In this document: piece by piece, positions 1 to 8,142 of the stretch | How positions within the stretch are numbered: position 1 is the stretch's first letter | How the letters are laid out: the number at the start of each line of letters is the position of its first letter | From: SAR324 cluster bacterium | GTDB taxonomy: Bacteria; SAR324; NAC60-12 | Assembly (NCBI GenBank): GCA_015231825.1 | Contig: JADGAV010000048.1 | Span: 1-33,231 of the forward strand | Direction: 5' to 3' | Length of the DNA stretch: 33,231 nucleotides | Made by a program: the position numbers and the translations under genes | Notes under the pieces: generated by a model | What the model was told of the DNA's origin: nothing | Databases searched by the model: none | Seen by the model: the letters and a program-made list of their open reading frames with translations, nothing else

Positions 1-90
1 TATAAAAAGAAAAGCCTCGTAAACACAAACCAATTAACTCGGATTTCTTTTAATTGCGATTTCCGGAGAACCAGCACACCGCAATGCTTA

Positions 91-405
91 TCCTCAACCC
101 TTAGATTGACTTTAGGGTGTTTTTTAAGCGATCAACTTGGCATCCAACTCAGACGAGTAGGCAACAGTGGAAAATGTATGACCTTTGCTGACTGAGAAAA
201 AATACTGTCGGATTGGATGTCCGACAATGCTTTTGTTACGTGGCTTCCGATTTCAGAGCCTTGGATTGTCGAGGATCAGTTGATTAAAACAATCCGCCTT
301 CCACTGAATTTAAGTGATAACAGATCAGAACCATTTAGCGGAACACTGTCCGGGATTAGAAAAAAGGCCAAGCAAGAGGCAAGAGAGCTTTCAATTATAA
401 ATTGA
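91..405 (+). pseudogene. Decayed GIY-YIG nuclease-family gene, C-terminal remnant
   Basis: Reading the frame that ends at the TGA at 403-405 backwards gives a continuous protein-like segment from about position 91. It contains STLRLTLGCFL, then LRRVGNSGKCMTF, then a stop codon (TGA, 193-195), then EKILSDWMSDN, EPWIVEDQLI, LPLNLSDN and a basic end. From memory this order of motifs matches the C-terminal part of a family annotated as GIY-YIG nuclease proteins, which usually ends PLNL..N..HPF..L...R..AK..AR. The similarity runs through the stop without a change of frame, so the gene is broken by a nonsense codon. Upstream of about 90 the frame no longer reads like the family, so the catalytic half is lost or shifted. 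The ATG at 217 could restart a 62-residue peptide but lacks a clear ribosome-binding site. The family call rests on recalled motifs, not a search. Confidence 0.5.
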
Positions 406-410
406 GCAAT

Positions 411-1769
411 ATGAAAAATGTTGATGTTAGAGAACGGTTAATGCAACTCGACCAAGAGCAATTAGCCGATGCACTGCTTGAACTTGCCCAATATATTGAT
501 GAAGCATCCAACCTGGTAGAACGACTCATTGCATCACCAAAAGAGAATGTAAGTCGTTTCAAAAAACGTCTATCTGCTTTGAAGCGGAGAACTCGTTTCA
601 TTCATTGGGGGCAGTCTCGTGACTTTGCTCGTGAATTGGAAGGCTTGCTCACTGACCTGGAAGCTGGAGTGCAAGATCCGGTGGACGGCGTTAAACTGGT
701 GATCAGTTTTTATGAAAACGATTCCTCCATCATGGAAATGTGTGATGATTCCAGTGGATGGGTCGGAGAAGTTTTCAGTTTCAACGCACAGGATTTGTTT
801 GTAAAGTTTGCATCCAAATGCACAGATCAAAAGTGGCTTATAAAGCAACTGGTTTCACTATATGCAAAGGATGATTACGGGGTAAGGTCTAATCTGATAA
901 ACAGAGTCTGTGATTTTTTATCTGATGAATCCGTGAGGCAATTGGTTGAGTTCTTTTGGAAGGAAGTTGATGGTTGTGCAGATCATGACTATCGACAGCG
1001 ACATTGGCTTTACGGGATTGAATCGATTGCCAAACAATTGAAAGACGCTCCCTTGTATGAGAAAGCCAGTTTGAGAGTATCACCTGAGTTGCCAGTCGCA
1101 TCCTGTATTGACATCGGTCAAGTGTATTTGGATTCTGGTGATGCCAATACCGCATTAAAATGGGTTGAGAAGATCCCAGAAGACAACAATTACCGTAATT
1201 ATGAGAAAGATCGGTTGTTGTTGGCTGTCTACAAAGAGTTGGGAGAACAGGAAAAACGGGCAGAAGTGGCATGGCGAATCTTCCAAGGATACCGATCCGA
1301 TGATAATTTTGCCCAGCTTCTTGAGATTATCGGAGAAGATCAACGGGAAAAAGTCATTCAAGAGCAATGTTCACTTATTATGAGCAAGGAGAAATTCTCC
1401 CATACAGATGCCGAGTTTTTGATTCATGTGGAATTGATTACTGAAGCGGATACTTACATCCTACTTCACCGGGAGCAGTTGGATGGGAACTTTTACTCCA
1501 GTATCTTACCACTTGCCGAAAGTATGGAGCAGCACAATCAATATTTGTCCGCAAGTGTGATGTACCGAGTATTGCTGGATTCCATTCTAAAACGAGCCGT
1601 ATCCAAATATTATCATCATGGGGTGCGGTATCTGAAAAAGCTGGATCAATTGGCTCCACATATTGAGGATTGGAAAGAAGTGGAGTCGCATCAGATGTAT
1701 TTTGAGCAGATGCGTCAGAGACATGGTCGGAAGTCCAGTTTTTGGTCAAAGTATAGGAATAAAAAGTGA
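411..1769 (+). CDS. DUF6880-like hypothetical protein
   Basis: The protein has 452 residues from the ATG at 411. A TTG at 402 in the same frame, overlapping the stop of the upstream remnant, is an alternative start. Neither has a strong ribosome-binding site. The first 130 residues contain a leucine-rich helix (LADALLELAQYIDEAS), a basic stretch and RFIHWGQSRDFARELEGLL, then CDDSSGWVGEVF. This pattern resembles the DUF6880 family (F.dW.....a..l..ll, then DDS.G..G.V). The rest is predicted to be mostly helical, with TPR-like pairs such as VYLDSGDANTALKWVEKIP around residues 240-260. No signal peptide or membrane segment is visible, so it is probably cytoplasmic. Members are common in accessory regions, and the function is unknown to me. 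It directly follows a broken gene and precedes an AbiEi-like regulator. Confidence 0.6.
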   Translation: MKNVDVRERLMQLDQEQLADALLELAQYIDEASNLVERLIASPKENVSRFKKRLSALKRRTRFIHWGQSRDFARELEGLLTDLEAGVQDPVDGVKLVISFYENDSSIMEMCDDSSGWVGEVFSFNAQDLFVKFASKCTDQKWLIKQLVSLYAKDDYGVRSNLINRVCDFLSDESVRQLVEFFWKEVDGCADHDYRQRHWLYGIESIAKQLKDAPLYEKASLRVSPELPVASCIDIGQVYLDSGDANTALKWVEKIPEDNNYRNYEKDRLLLAVYKELGEQEKRAEVAWRIFQGYRSDDNFAQLLEIIGEDQREKVIQEQCSLIMSKEKFSHTDAEFLIHVELITEADTYILLHREQLDGNFYSSILPLAESMEQHNQYLSASVMYRVLLDSILKRAVSKYYHHGVRYLKKLDQLAPHIEDWKEVESHQMYFEQMRQRHGRKSSFWSKYRNKK

Positions 1770-1902
1770 TTTTTGGGTTTCGTCAGACATTTCAATTACA
1801 CTATAGCAGGATTTATCCGACAACGTCTGAAGCCGTCAATGGACAAACTCGAATTTGATAGGGGGCCAGTCAGATTCAAAAGGTGCAAATGAAATCCATT
1901 AC

Positions 1903-1931
1903 TTGATCAAAGTATGTAACTTGACTAATTA
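1903..1931 (+). promoter_or_regulatory. Putative sigma-70 promoter of the AbiEi-like gene
   Basis: TTGATC (1903-1908) and TAATTA (1926-1931) are separated by exactly 17 bp and lie 26 bp before the ATG at 1957. The -10 box sits inside the palindrome at 1918-1939, as expected for an autorepressed promoter. This is inferred from pattern only. Confidence 0.5.
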
Positions 1932-1939
1932 GTCAAGTT
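1918..1939. promoter_or_regulatory. 22-bp perfect palindrome, probable operator
   Basis: AACTTGACTAA (1918-1928) is followed immediately by its exact reverse complement (1929-1939). It ends 17 bp before the start of the winged-helix AbiEi-like gene and covers the predicted -10 box. AbiE antitoxins are known to repress their own promoters through inverted repeats, so an autoregulatory operator is the natural reading. The T run that follows could also make it a weak terminator for the gene upstream. Confidence 0.6.
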
Positions 1940-1956
1940 TTTGTATTAAGTCAATC

Positions 1957-3012
1957 ATGATAAAACCAATAATAAATGAAGCAATTACAGAAATCCCAAA
2001 AATATTGACTGAATATGTTGATGATTCTTCAGGAGGGATCAGTGTTCATCAACATCCTGAAGGAGAAGGAATAGATCTAATCGTCACAATTGGAGATAAA
2101 TCGTATGCTGCTCAATGTAAAAAAACGAATACCAGGGCGTCGTTATTATTAACCCTGACCCAGTTCAAAGAGCAAAGTGAAGAACACAAAACACACTACC
2201 CCCTATTGATTGTTCCCTTTATGGCAGAGGCTGGCAAGGAACTGTGTAAAGAGTATAGCGTTTCTTGGATCGACCTGTCAGGGAATGCTCACATCAAAGT
2301 ACCGGGATTCTTTGTTCATGTAACCGGAAAATCGAATAAATATAAGCAAACAGGAAGGCCGACAAACCTTTTTGCTCCAAAAAGCTCACGTATTGTTCGA
2401 TACCTCCTCGTAAACGCTGGTTCCTACTTTGCCCAACGTGAACTTTCTCATCACACTGACTTAGATGAGGGATTCACCAGTAAGATCGTTCGACGACTTG
2501 AGAAAGAAGAATTGATTCTAAGAAATGATGATGGAGGTGTTTGTGCTAATAATCCAGAGCATTTGCTCAACTGCTGGTATGACGCATACGACTTCAAACG
2601 CCATAAAATCATCAAAGGACATATTTCAGCTCGTTCCGGTGAGCAGTTGATGAACCAAGTTTCTCAAAGACTGACCCAACAAAATATTCAATACGCCACA
2701 ACCGGATTGGGAGCTGCTTGGCAACTCACCCATTTTGCTGCATTTCGCACCGTTTCATTCTATCTATATGAGCCACCAACAAGCGATCTTTGGGATGCAT
2801 TGAATTTTAGAGAAGACGAAAGAGGGGCAAATATTTGGTTTGTGCTTCCTAATGACGAAGGCGTTTTCCAAGGATGTAAAGACGTGGATGGAATAAATTG
2901 CGTCCACCCTGTTCAACTTTATCTCGATTTGAAGGAACATCCTGAGAGGGCTTCCGAAACAGCAGAACAATTACGAAAGCAATATTTGACATGGAAAGGA
3001 ATCAATGCCTGA
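1957..3012 (+). CDS. AbiEi-like winged-helix regulator / type IV antitoxin homologue
   Basis: The 351-residue protein has three visible parts. Residues about 20-125 resemble a PD-(D/E)XK fold: GIDLIV, then YAAQCKK, where Q.K could be the E.K position, then WIDLSGNAHIKV. Residues about 140-195 form a winged helix (RIVRYLLVNAGSYFAQRELS, then GFTSKIVRRLEKEELI). Residues about 215-350 are an AbiEi-type C-terminal domain with TTGLGAAWQLTHFAAFRTV. AbiEi proteins are antitoxins and autorepressors of AbiEii nucleotidyltransferase toxins in phage defence. Here the DNA-binding part is intact and a strong palindrome lies just upstream. The expected downstream toxin appears reduced to a 40-codon stub overlapping the stop codon. 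No membrane segment is seen. The domain assignment is by pattern recognition, and enzymatic activity of the N-terminal part is uncertain. Confidence 0.6.
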   Translation: MIKPIINEAITEIPKILTEYVDDSSGGISVHQHPEGEGIDLIVTIGDKSYAAQCKKTNTRASLLLTLTQFKEQSEEHKTHYPLLIVPFMAEAGKELCKEYSVSWIDLSGNAHIKVPGFFVHVTGKSNKYKQTGRPTNLFAPKSSRIVRYLLVNAGSYFAQRELSHHTDLDEGFTSKIVRRLEKEELILRNDDGGVCANNPEHLLNCWYDAYDFKRHKIIKGHISARSGEQLMNQVSQRLTQQNIQYATTGLGAAWQLTHFAAFRTVSFYLYEPPTSDLWDALNFREDERGANIWFVLPNDEGVFQGCKDVDGINCVHPVQLYLDLKEHPERASETAEQLRKQYLTWKGINA

Positions 3013-3127
3013 AAAATCAGTAGTTGCTTCAGCCTATCAGATCGGACAGGCTCAGCTTGTGAAAGCAACTTGTTTGTGTATCGCAACCAAATTAAACGAC
3101 TTTCAGGTTTTGTGCGGGATCTTTTGA
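3005..3127 (+). pseudogene. Truncated partner of the AbiEi-like gene (nucleotidyltransferase-type toxin N-terminus)
   Basis: An ATG at 3005 overlaps the stop of the AbiEi-like gene by 8 bp in the +2 frame, as in translationally coupled pairs. It reads 40 codons to a TGA at 3125-3127. The peptide includes VVASAYQIGQAQLVKATCL and then CIATKLNDFQVLCGIF. The first part resembles, from memory, the N-terminus of partner proteins that continue with a VGG-type nucleotidyltransferase loop (roughly ATKL.D....VVVGGL.PSLL). Here the reading stops where that loop should begin, and no continuation was found in the other frames nearby. I therefore call it a stub left by deletion. It could instead be an intact micropeptide. 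Confidence 0.4.
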
Positions 3128-3186
3128 TCAAATGCAGATTAAAGGTTTAGAAGCACTTTAGGTCGAAACGATAAACATATTCATGG

Positions 3187-3221
3187 AATATGTCGATTAA
3201 ATCGAATTTTTTCGACATATT
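3187..3221. repeat. Inverted repeat, 10-bp perfect arms
   Basis: AATATGTCGA (3187-3196) and its exact reverse complement (3212-3221) are separated by 15 bp of T-rich sequence. It lies just beyond the toxin stub. It could be an operator, a recombinase site or a terminator-like hairpin; no adjacent gene decides between these. Confidence 0.6.
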
Positions 3222-3289
3222 TGGTTAAAGGATGGTTGTAGTATTAGCGCAACGATCCGTTACACAATTGCCATGTATTGGTTAATGCT

Positions 3290-3318
3290 ATTTTGTGCAA
3301 GCGGTATTTGCACAAAAT
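3290..3318. repeat. Inverted repeat, 11-bp perfect arms
   Basis: ATTTTGTGCAA (3290-3300) and its exact reverse complement (3308-3318) flank a 7-bp centre. The dyad symmetry and spacing resemble a regulator or tyrosine-recombinase core site. There is no poly-T tail, so a terminator is unlikely. Confidence 0.6.
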
Positions 3319-3966
3319 CACACTACGAAAAACTGAGTGGAGTGGAGCAAGCCATACTTCCAAGAATGGATCTTGGTGGTTGATCCAATGCACCGCCAGA
3401 AACCCAGATGGAATCACCAGCACCTTTCTCAAAAAGAAGATCCTGATCGCTTGTCCAAATGAATTGTTTTGGATGGGCATCCGCAATTTTCTTACAAAGC
3501 CCCATGGAACGTTCCTTCGTGTTTGCTAGAAAAAAGAGCCTGTACCGAATACACAGAAAGCAGAAGTTATTGTGACGATTTTGGATGGTAAACAATCCAA
3601 TTCAGCAAACCCTGAAAAAATGAGTGCACAAACTCATAGTCACCCGTTAAGTTCAGTGCTAATCATTGCTGCCGGTGATGAGGGACTCCCTGAGAGTGAA
3701 ACTCCTTTCACCGATATAATCGACATTCAACAGTTTGCTAAGTCCCTGAGGAAGGATTCATGGAGAATATGACCTTAACCGATACCTGTATTCTCATTCT
3801 TTTTCAGGGAATGCCGAACTGCTATTTCAGCGGCCAAAATTTCCTTGGAATCTGCGCCCAGGGGAGTTTGCGAGATATTGGCAAGTGCCCGACAGGGTAA
3901 ATCGAAGTGAATTTTTATGAATTCATTTTACGGGAAAGGCAACTATAAAAAAATAGAATGCACAAG

Positions 3967-3993
3967 CGGCTGGATTTCTAGGAAAGCCAGCCG
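3967..3993 (-). terminator. Possible terminator of the lipase-FadL unit
   Basis: CGGCTGG (3967-3973) pairs with CCAGCCG (3987-3993) over a 13-nt loop, about 75 bp beyond the stop of the minus-strand FadL gene. On that strand a run of seven T follows about 13 nt after the stem, which is farther than usual. An intrinsic terminator is therefore plausible but not typical. Confidence 0.4.
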
Positions 3994-4069
3994 TTGTAAA
4001 ATTTGGAAGGATTTTCCACACTTTTGAAAGATTGTACCCAATCGGTGGAAAACGGCGAGAATTTGATTC

Positions 4070-5308
4070 TTACCAGTGATACCCGACGCTTGCTGAAAAA
4101 ACCTGAGCATGCCCGCTGTATTTCCCGGGCAGTTCTTCCAGGGTGGAGCTGCCTTCAGGAAAATTTTCTGTCAGATAGGCGAGATCAAACATAATCCGGT
4201 TCCTTTTCATGCCAAAACCGACCGCATAGCCCAAACGTGTCGTATCAGGGGTGACGCCATCCAAGGTATCCTTGGGGATCGGACTTGGCTCGGAAAACAT
4301 CCCGGCTCTCACCCGCATGTTGTTGTTGCCTTTGCGGCTGAATACATAATTGCCGCTGATTGCACTGCTGGTGGTGTCATGCCAGTTTTTAGGAGAGACG
4401 CTGGTTTTCGATCCGGCGACTGGTTTTTTAAAATCAAATTTCAATTCACGGTAATTGGACCATCCGGTTCGTGTGATCGTCAATTCCAGCAGGTAGTCCG
4501 GGTCTTTCGCTTTGTTTTTAACTGAAAACCCGAATCGGGTCACACTGGGCAGGAGAAGATCTGCACTCACTCCTCCGTCTGGGAAAGTCGATGAGAATTG
4601 AACAGCCAGTTCGTCACTGGTGTCAAAACGTGACACTGCATCGCCGGCATGCAAGGTAAAAGGGCTGTGATGCTGGATACCAAAGGAAAACTGATCGTCA
4701 TTTAAAAAAAATGATGCATTGAAGCCGGTTCCTTTTCCGGTTCCTCCCAATTCGGTTCTGACTTCATTGTCTTTGTTGATGGTCAGTGCCACCCTCTGCA
4801 GGTTGACGTTTCCTTCATAAATGTCGACACCCGCTCCAAAAGAAATTTTACCAAATCGGTAGGCAAAGACCGGCGATGTGTTTCCAATACTGAGATCAAC
4901 TTTTGAAATCACTCTTCTGCCGACAAAGTCTTCCCCCCAGTCCAAACCATTGTTGAAGGGAAAACCCTGACTGATTCCAATGGCGGTGTTGCCGAAATTT
5001 TTTACGACACTGACAAAGATCCCTTCCGCCGGATCAATTTTTGTTGAATCTTTGCCGTCTTCCCCTTTGAAAGTGAATTGCGGAGAGGCGACCAGAACCC
5101 CTCCCATGACGTGGATTCCGCTTTCAAGAAAGGTCATTGCTGCCGGTAAATCCTGGGCCGTGCTTGATGACTCGAGCTTGGTAATTCCTCCGGTAGCCTG
5201 TCCAAGAGATGCTGTGTCCGTAACGGCTGTGTGATAACCGTTGCCCCACACCAATCCTGAAAAAAGAAAGAGGCCTAAGATCAGTAATCCTGTTTTTCTA
5301 ACATCCAT
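4070..5308 (-). CDS. FadL/OmpP1/TodX-family outer membrane channel
   Basis: The 412-residue precursor has a signal peptide (about residues 1-22, LLILGLFLFSGLVWG) and ends in YHW, an aromatic C-terminus typical of outer-membrane beta-barrels. Alternating hydrophobic strands run through the whole protein, and the opening NGYHTAVTDTASLGQATGG resembles the FadL hatch region. Where FadL proteins usually have an NPA motif, this one has LPAAMTFLESG. The family imports long-chain fatty acids and other hydrophobic compounds across the outer membrane. The gene follows a lipase lipoprotein by 103 bp on the same strand, so channel and lipase probably form one unit that releases and imports fatty acids. 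The start at 5308 is supported by GGAG about 9 bp upstream. A hairpin in the gap (GGCAAAT at 5344-5350 with ATTTGCC at 5365-5371) may adjust their relative expression. Confidence 0.75.
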   Translation of the reverse strand: MDVRKTGLLILGLFLFSGLVWGNGYHTAVTDTASLGQATGGITKLESSSTAQDLPAAMTFLESGIHVMGGVLVASPQFTFKGEDGKDSTKIDPAEGIFVSVVKNFGNTAIGISQGFPFNNGLDWGEDFVGRRVISKVDLSIGNTSPVFAYRFGKISFGAGVDIYEGNVNLQRVALTINKDNEVRTELGGTGKGTGFNASFFLNDDQFSFGIQHHSPFTLHAGDAVSRFDTSDELAVQFSSTFPDGGVSADLLLPSVTRFGFSVKNKAKDPDYLLELTITRTGWSNYRELKFDFKKPVAGSKTSVSPKNWHDTTSSAISGNYVFSRKGNNNMRVRAGMFSEPSPIPKDTLDGVTPDTTRLGYAVGFGMKRNRIMFDLAYLTENFPEGSSTLEELPGKYSGHAQVFSASVGYHW

Positions 5309-5411
5309 ACGATTTCTCCAATTTTATGTAAAGTGATGGATCCGGCAAATGGGTTACCTGTTTTATTTGCCGATTGTTTTTTATGAATTTCAACAGTCCT
5401 CCGTTACGGTA

Positions 5412-7694
5412 TTATTGAGCACAGGTTGCAGGATTGATGACGAGCGAGGGATCCAGAATATTTCCCGTCGCCAGGTAACACAATGCCTGCAGCTGCCCTT
5501 GTGTTGTAGCAGTCGTTTTTCCATCAAGGAGAAAACCGTGTCCCGCGGGGTCCCCATCTGGATTTGCCGTGGGGCTCGCCTGATAGTTAGCCGGGTCAAG
5601 AACCCATTGTACTCGAGTTGCAGTGGAAGCGGCCGCTCCATTTCCATCGTTCATTTTCGTCATCCCCATACTGAGCGCCAGCAGTTCTGTGTTGCTGTTG
5701 GGAATTGTGGCATCTCCAATGATTTCCTGAAGCAGCACGTTGGTCGGGTAGGCACGATTGGCGGAATATAGCGGATCAACTCCTCCTGCCATGAGGGCGT
5801 GAACCGTTCCCAGTTCTACCCCCAACATGGTGGCATTCAAATCTGCCGACGGGTTTTGCAATCCCAATGCATTGGCCACTGCAGCTTTAATGGAAGAACT
5901 AAAGCTTGGTCCCTCCAAAACAATATCGGTCAGATCACCTCCCGGAACATTCAAAACCATACGGGTGTAAGGAAGCGCTCCGGAGGCGGCAACCATGGAA
6001 CCGAAAATACCGCCTAGAGATTGTCCGACAAAATGAAGGGTAGGGCCCCCATCGGCAACGCTCAATCCCAGTGGAGCAAGCAAGGAAGAATTGGCTTTCA
6101 GCATGATGGTCAGCTGAGTGATGTCAGCCAGGGTCTGGATGTTGTAACCTGTCGTCAGGGCAGGGTCGTCGGGTCGGATGTAGCTGAGACCCGAATCTCC
6201 CGGTGAGCTGGCATCGGATGAAGTTGATGATTCAACACTGCCGTCTCCATCGGCGTCTTCATAAGTGCGGGTCCCGTGGTTCCAGGCATCAATTGCGATT
6301 GTTGCAAATCCCGCTCCGGCGAAGGTATTGGCCACGGCGGCAAAATCATCTTTGTTTCGAGTGATGCCATGCTGGTAGATCACGATCCCTGTGGTGCTTG
6401 CAGGAATTGACAGCCAAAATTGGATCTTCCCTTGAAAGGCACCTGTGGTATTGGGACAATCGGCGCCGGGGGAGGCAGCCCGGTTGAGCAGATCGAGTTC
6501 CCAGACGGGGGCCGTGCTGCTACCGGTGTTGTTAAGAAAAGTCTGACAGGCATAGTAGCCGCTTACAATTTTGCTGATGCTCCCCACCGGGGCTCCTGCA
6601 CTTTCAAAAACTGACTTAAAGTCGAAGGCGTTGTCTGCCGTCGTTGAAATAGATGTGGCAGTCGCCCAAGTGATTGAATTGCTTGCTGCACTGGATACAC
6701 TGGACGCATTGGCATTCATGGCGGCGACCAGAGCATTGACACCTGCCGTTTCGGTGGAGCTCGAAAAATCCGTGGTGAATGTCTGCAAAACCGCGATTTC
6801 CGCTTTACTGAGACCAGTTGCTGCAAGGATGGAAGTGATGCCCTGTCTCAGGCTCTCCAGACCCATTGCACTGGTTAGATCGGTATTTTGTGCGACCAGC
6901 AGGGGGTCTTTGACCGTCGTATCAACGTAGAGCGGTTCGTCGCTTTTCAAAACCGCAAACAAGGAATCTTCGATCAGACCTTCCTTCAAACTTTTTTTCA
7001 CAATAACAGCATATTTCCTGCCTTTTGCAAAAGTTCCGTTTGCTGTGGAGGACGTTGTTTCAGGGACCAAAACCAAATCGTAATTGGAGTCCTGATAAAC
7101 CGCTTTGAATTTCCCGGTATAGGTGTTTCCTCCCAAGGTAATGCTGATGGAATTGCCGGCAGCATCTTTGCTTGGGAGTGCCAGAAACGGGGCGGCTGCA
7201 GCAGCCGCGGCAGCTGGATTCGCTGCTTGTGCCGCCTGAAGGGCACTGACTGTCTCTGAATCAGCACTGGCGGCATCAGAAAGACCGAGCGGTACAATAA
7301 GGATATTGCTTGCCCACGATGCTGCCTGTCCCATGCCGGCATCGGTCGAATAGTCGAAATCCGGGACATTGACGGAGCCGGTAAAAGGAATCCTGATCGG
7401 AATATTGGGATTCATTCCATTGAGTGCACTTTGTCCTGCAGCGGTTCGGCTCCCGTTGATGCTAGAAAGAATTAAATCATTGGGCAGTGGAACCCGGCCT
7501 GCTGAGGTGGAATACTGGGCAACAGTCAACCCCTTGTTTTCCAAATGCTGGAGACTGCTCAGTTTTTCTTCATTTGCAGTGATGTCAGGTTCTGGTTCAC
7601 CTTTGGCATGGGTGATCAATTCCTCAGAACACCCACTGAAAAGAAAAGCAGCAAGCAGTAGCAGTAGCCATCCAAATTTAAGCTTTATGTTCAT
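5412..7694 (-). CDS. VolA/Pla-1-like extracellular lipase lipoprotein
   Basis: From the ATG at 7694, preceded by GGGAGG, the protein has 760 residues. It begins with a lipoprotein signal peptide ending in LFSGC (Cys22), so it is probably lipid-anchored at the outer membrane. An alpha/beta-hydrolase core lies in the second half: IYQHGITRNKDD around residue 440 (oxyanion loop), IAIDAWNHGTR near 466, the nucleophile elbow HFVGQSLGG near 555, and a candidate catalytic His in DPAGHGF near 715. This arrangement resembles the bacterial virulence-factor lipase family that includes Vibrio VolA, a surface lysophospholipase encoded beside a FadL homologue. The same pairing occurs here. An alanine run of about eight residues near residue 165 is low-complexity. 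Substrate specificity cannot be read from the sequence. Confidence 0.75.
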   Translation of the reverse strand: MNIKLKFGWLLLLLAAFLFSGCSEELITHAKGEPEPDITANEEKLSSLQHLENKGLTVAQYSTSAGRVPLPNDLILSSINGSRTAAGQSALNGMNPNIPIRIPFTGSVNVPDFDYSTDAGMGQAASWASNILIVPLGLSDAASADSETVSALQAAQAANPAAAAAAAAPFLALPSKDAAGNSISITLGGNTYTGKFKAVYQDSNYDLVLVPETTSSTANGTFAKGRKYAVIVKKSLKEGLIEDSLFAVLKSDEPLYVDTTVKDPLLVAQNTDLTSAMGLESLRQGITSILAATGLSKAEIAVLQTFTTDFSSSTETAGVNALVAAMNANASSVSSAASNSITWATATSISTTADNAFDFKSVFESAGAPVGSISKIVSGYYACQTFLNNTGSSTAPVWELDLLNRAASPGADCPNTTGAFQGKIQFWLSIPASTTGIVIYQHGITRNKDDFAAVANTFAGAGFATIAIDAWNHGTRTYEDADGDGSVESSTSSDASSPGDSGLSYIRPDDPALTTGYNIQTLADITQLTIMLKANSSLLAPLGLSVADGGPTLHFVGQSLGGIFGSMVAASGALPYTRMVLNVPGGDLTDIVLEGPSFSSSIKAAVANALGLQNPSADLNATMLGVELGTVHALMAGGVDPLYSANRAYPTNVLLQEIIGDATIPNSNTELLALSMGMTKMNDGNGAAASTATRVQWVLDPANYQASPTANPDGDPAGHGFLLDGKTTATTQGQLQALCYLATGNILDPSLVINPATCAQ

Positions 7695-8142
7695 AGATCC
7701 TCCCTTATGAGAAAGAAAGTTCGTCCTCCGGCCGCATTGTTCTCCTGAGAACTCACCCAAATCAAAATCTCCGCAGGCAAAGGTGCAGAGCATATCATTT
7801 TGCCGGTTATCCGACGGTTGAATATCATTCGCTGTTCAGCACATTTTCTTTCAATGAAATGAATATATGCCGGAAATGGACGCTCAAAGAAGCTGTCGAA
7901 CAAATTTCGACACCACTGAAAACCTGAGTGTCCTTCTTTTTTTAAGACGAATCAGGGCTTTTAGTAGAAGATATAAAACGAATACTCAAGCATTCTTAAT
8001 GCTCTATAACGAAAACAGTGAGTAGAAATCAAGAAGGAATTGTGTTGACGGGAAAGAAATTGCTGCTCTCAGCCTCCTGAAAGGCTGCCGAGAGCAGACG
8101 GGAAAGTGATGAGTCTGACCGGGAAGGATGGAAAAAGAAATT
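7695..8142. other. Gap between isocitrate dehydrogenase and lipase genes
   Basis: These 448 bp hold the leader of the lipase gene and the terminator of the isocitrate dehydrogenase gene. An inverted repeat, TGTCGAA (7894-7900) with TTCGACA (7906-7912), lies about 200 bp before the lipase start and could be an operator. No gene is evident. Confidence 0.5.
8063..8097 (-). terminator. Terminator hairpin after the isocitrate dehydrogenase gene
   Basis: CTGCTCTC plus AGCC (8063-8074) pairs with GGCT (8083-8086) and GAGAGCAG (8090-8097), leaving a 3-nt bulge. It lies about 46 bp downstream of the stop on the minus strand. Only a mixed T-rich tract (AATTTCTTTCC) follows, so termination may be partial. 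Confidence 0.55.

Larger units (their letters stand above)
3128..4069. other. Non-coding or decayed stretch of about 940 bp
   Basis: I see no convincing complete gene here. Short open frames exist on both strands (for example about 3323-3595 minus and 3572-3772 plus), but they lack ribosome-binding sites and recognisable motifs. The minus frame around 3340-3500 (with DLLFEKGAGDSIWVSGG) reads rather protein-like and may be a gene remnant of unknown family. The stretch also holds two perfect inverted repeats, listed separately, and the likely terminator of the FadL gene at its right edge. Confidence 0.5.

Noticed and set aside
206..226. Inverted repeat TGTCGGA/TCCGACA
   Set aside because: It lies inside the protein-like reading of the broken GIY-YIG gene, so it is probably a coding coincidence.
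3572..3772. 66-codon open frame on the + strand
   Set aside because: No ribosome-binding site, no recognisable motif and an uneven composition; it sits in a decayed stretch.
4109..4525. 138-codon frame antisense to the FadL gene
   Set aside because: The opposite strand has a clear signal peptide and beta-barrel pattern; this frame has none.
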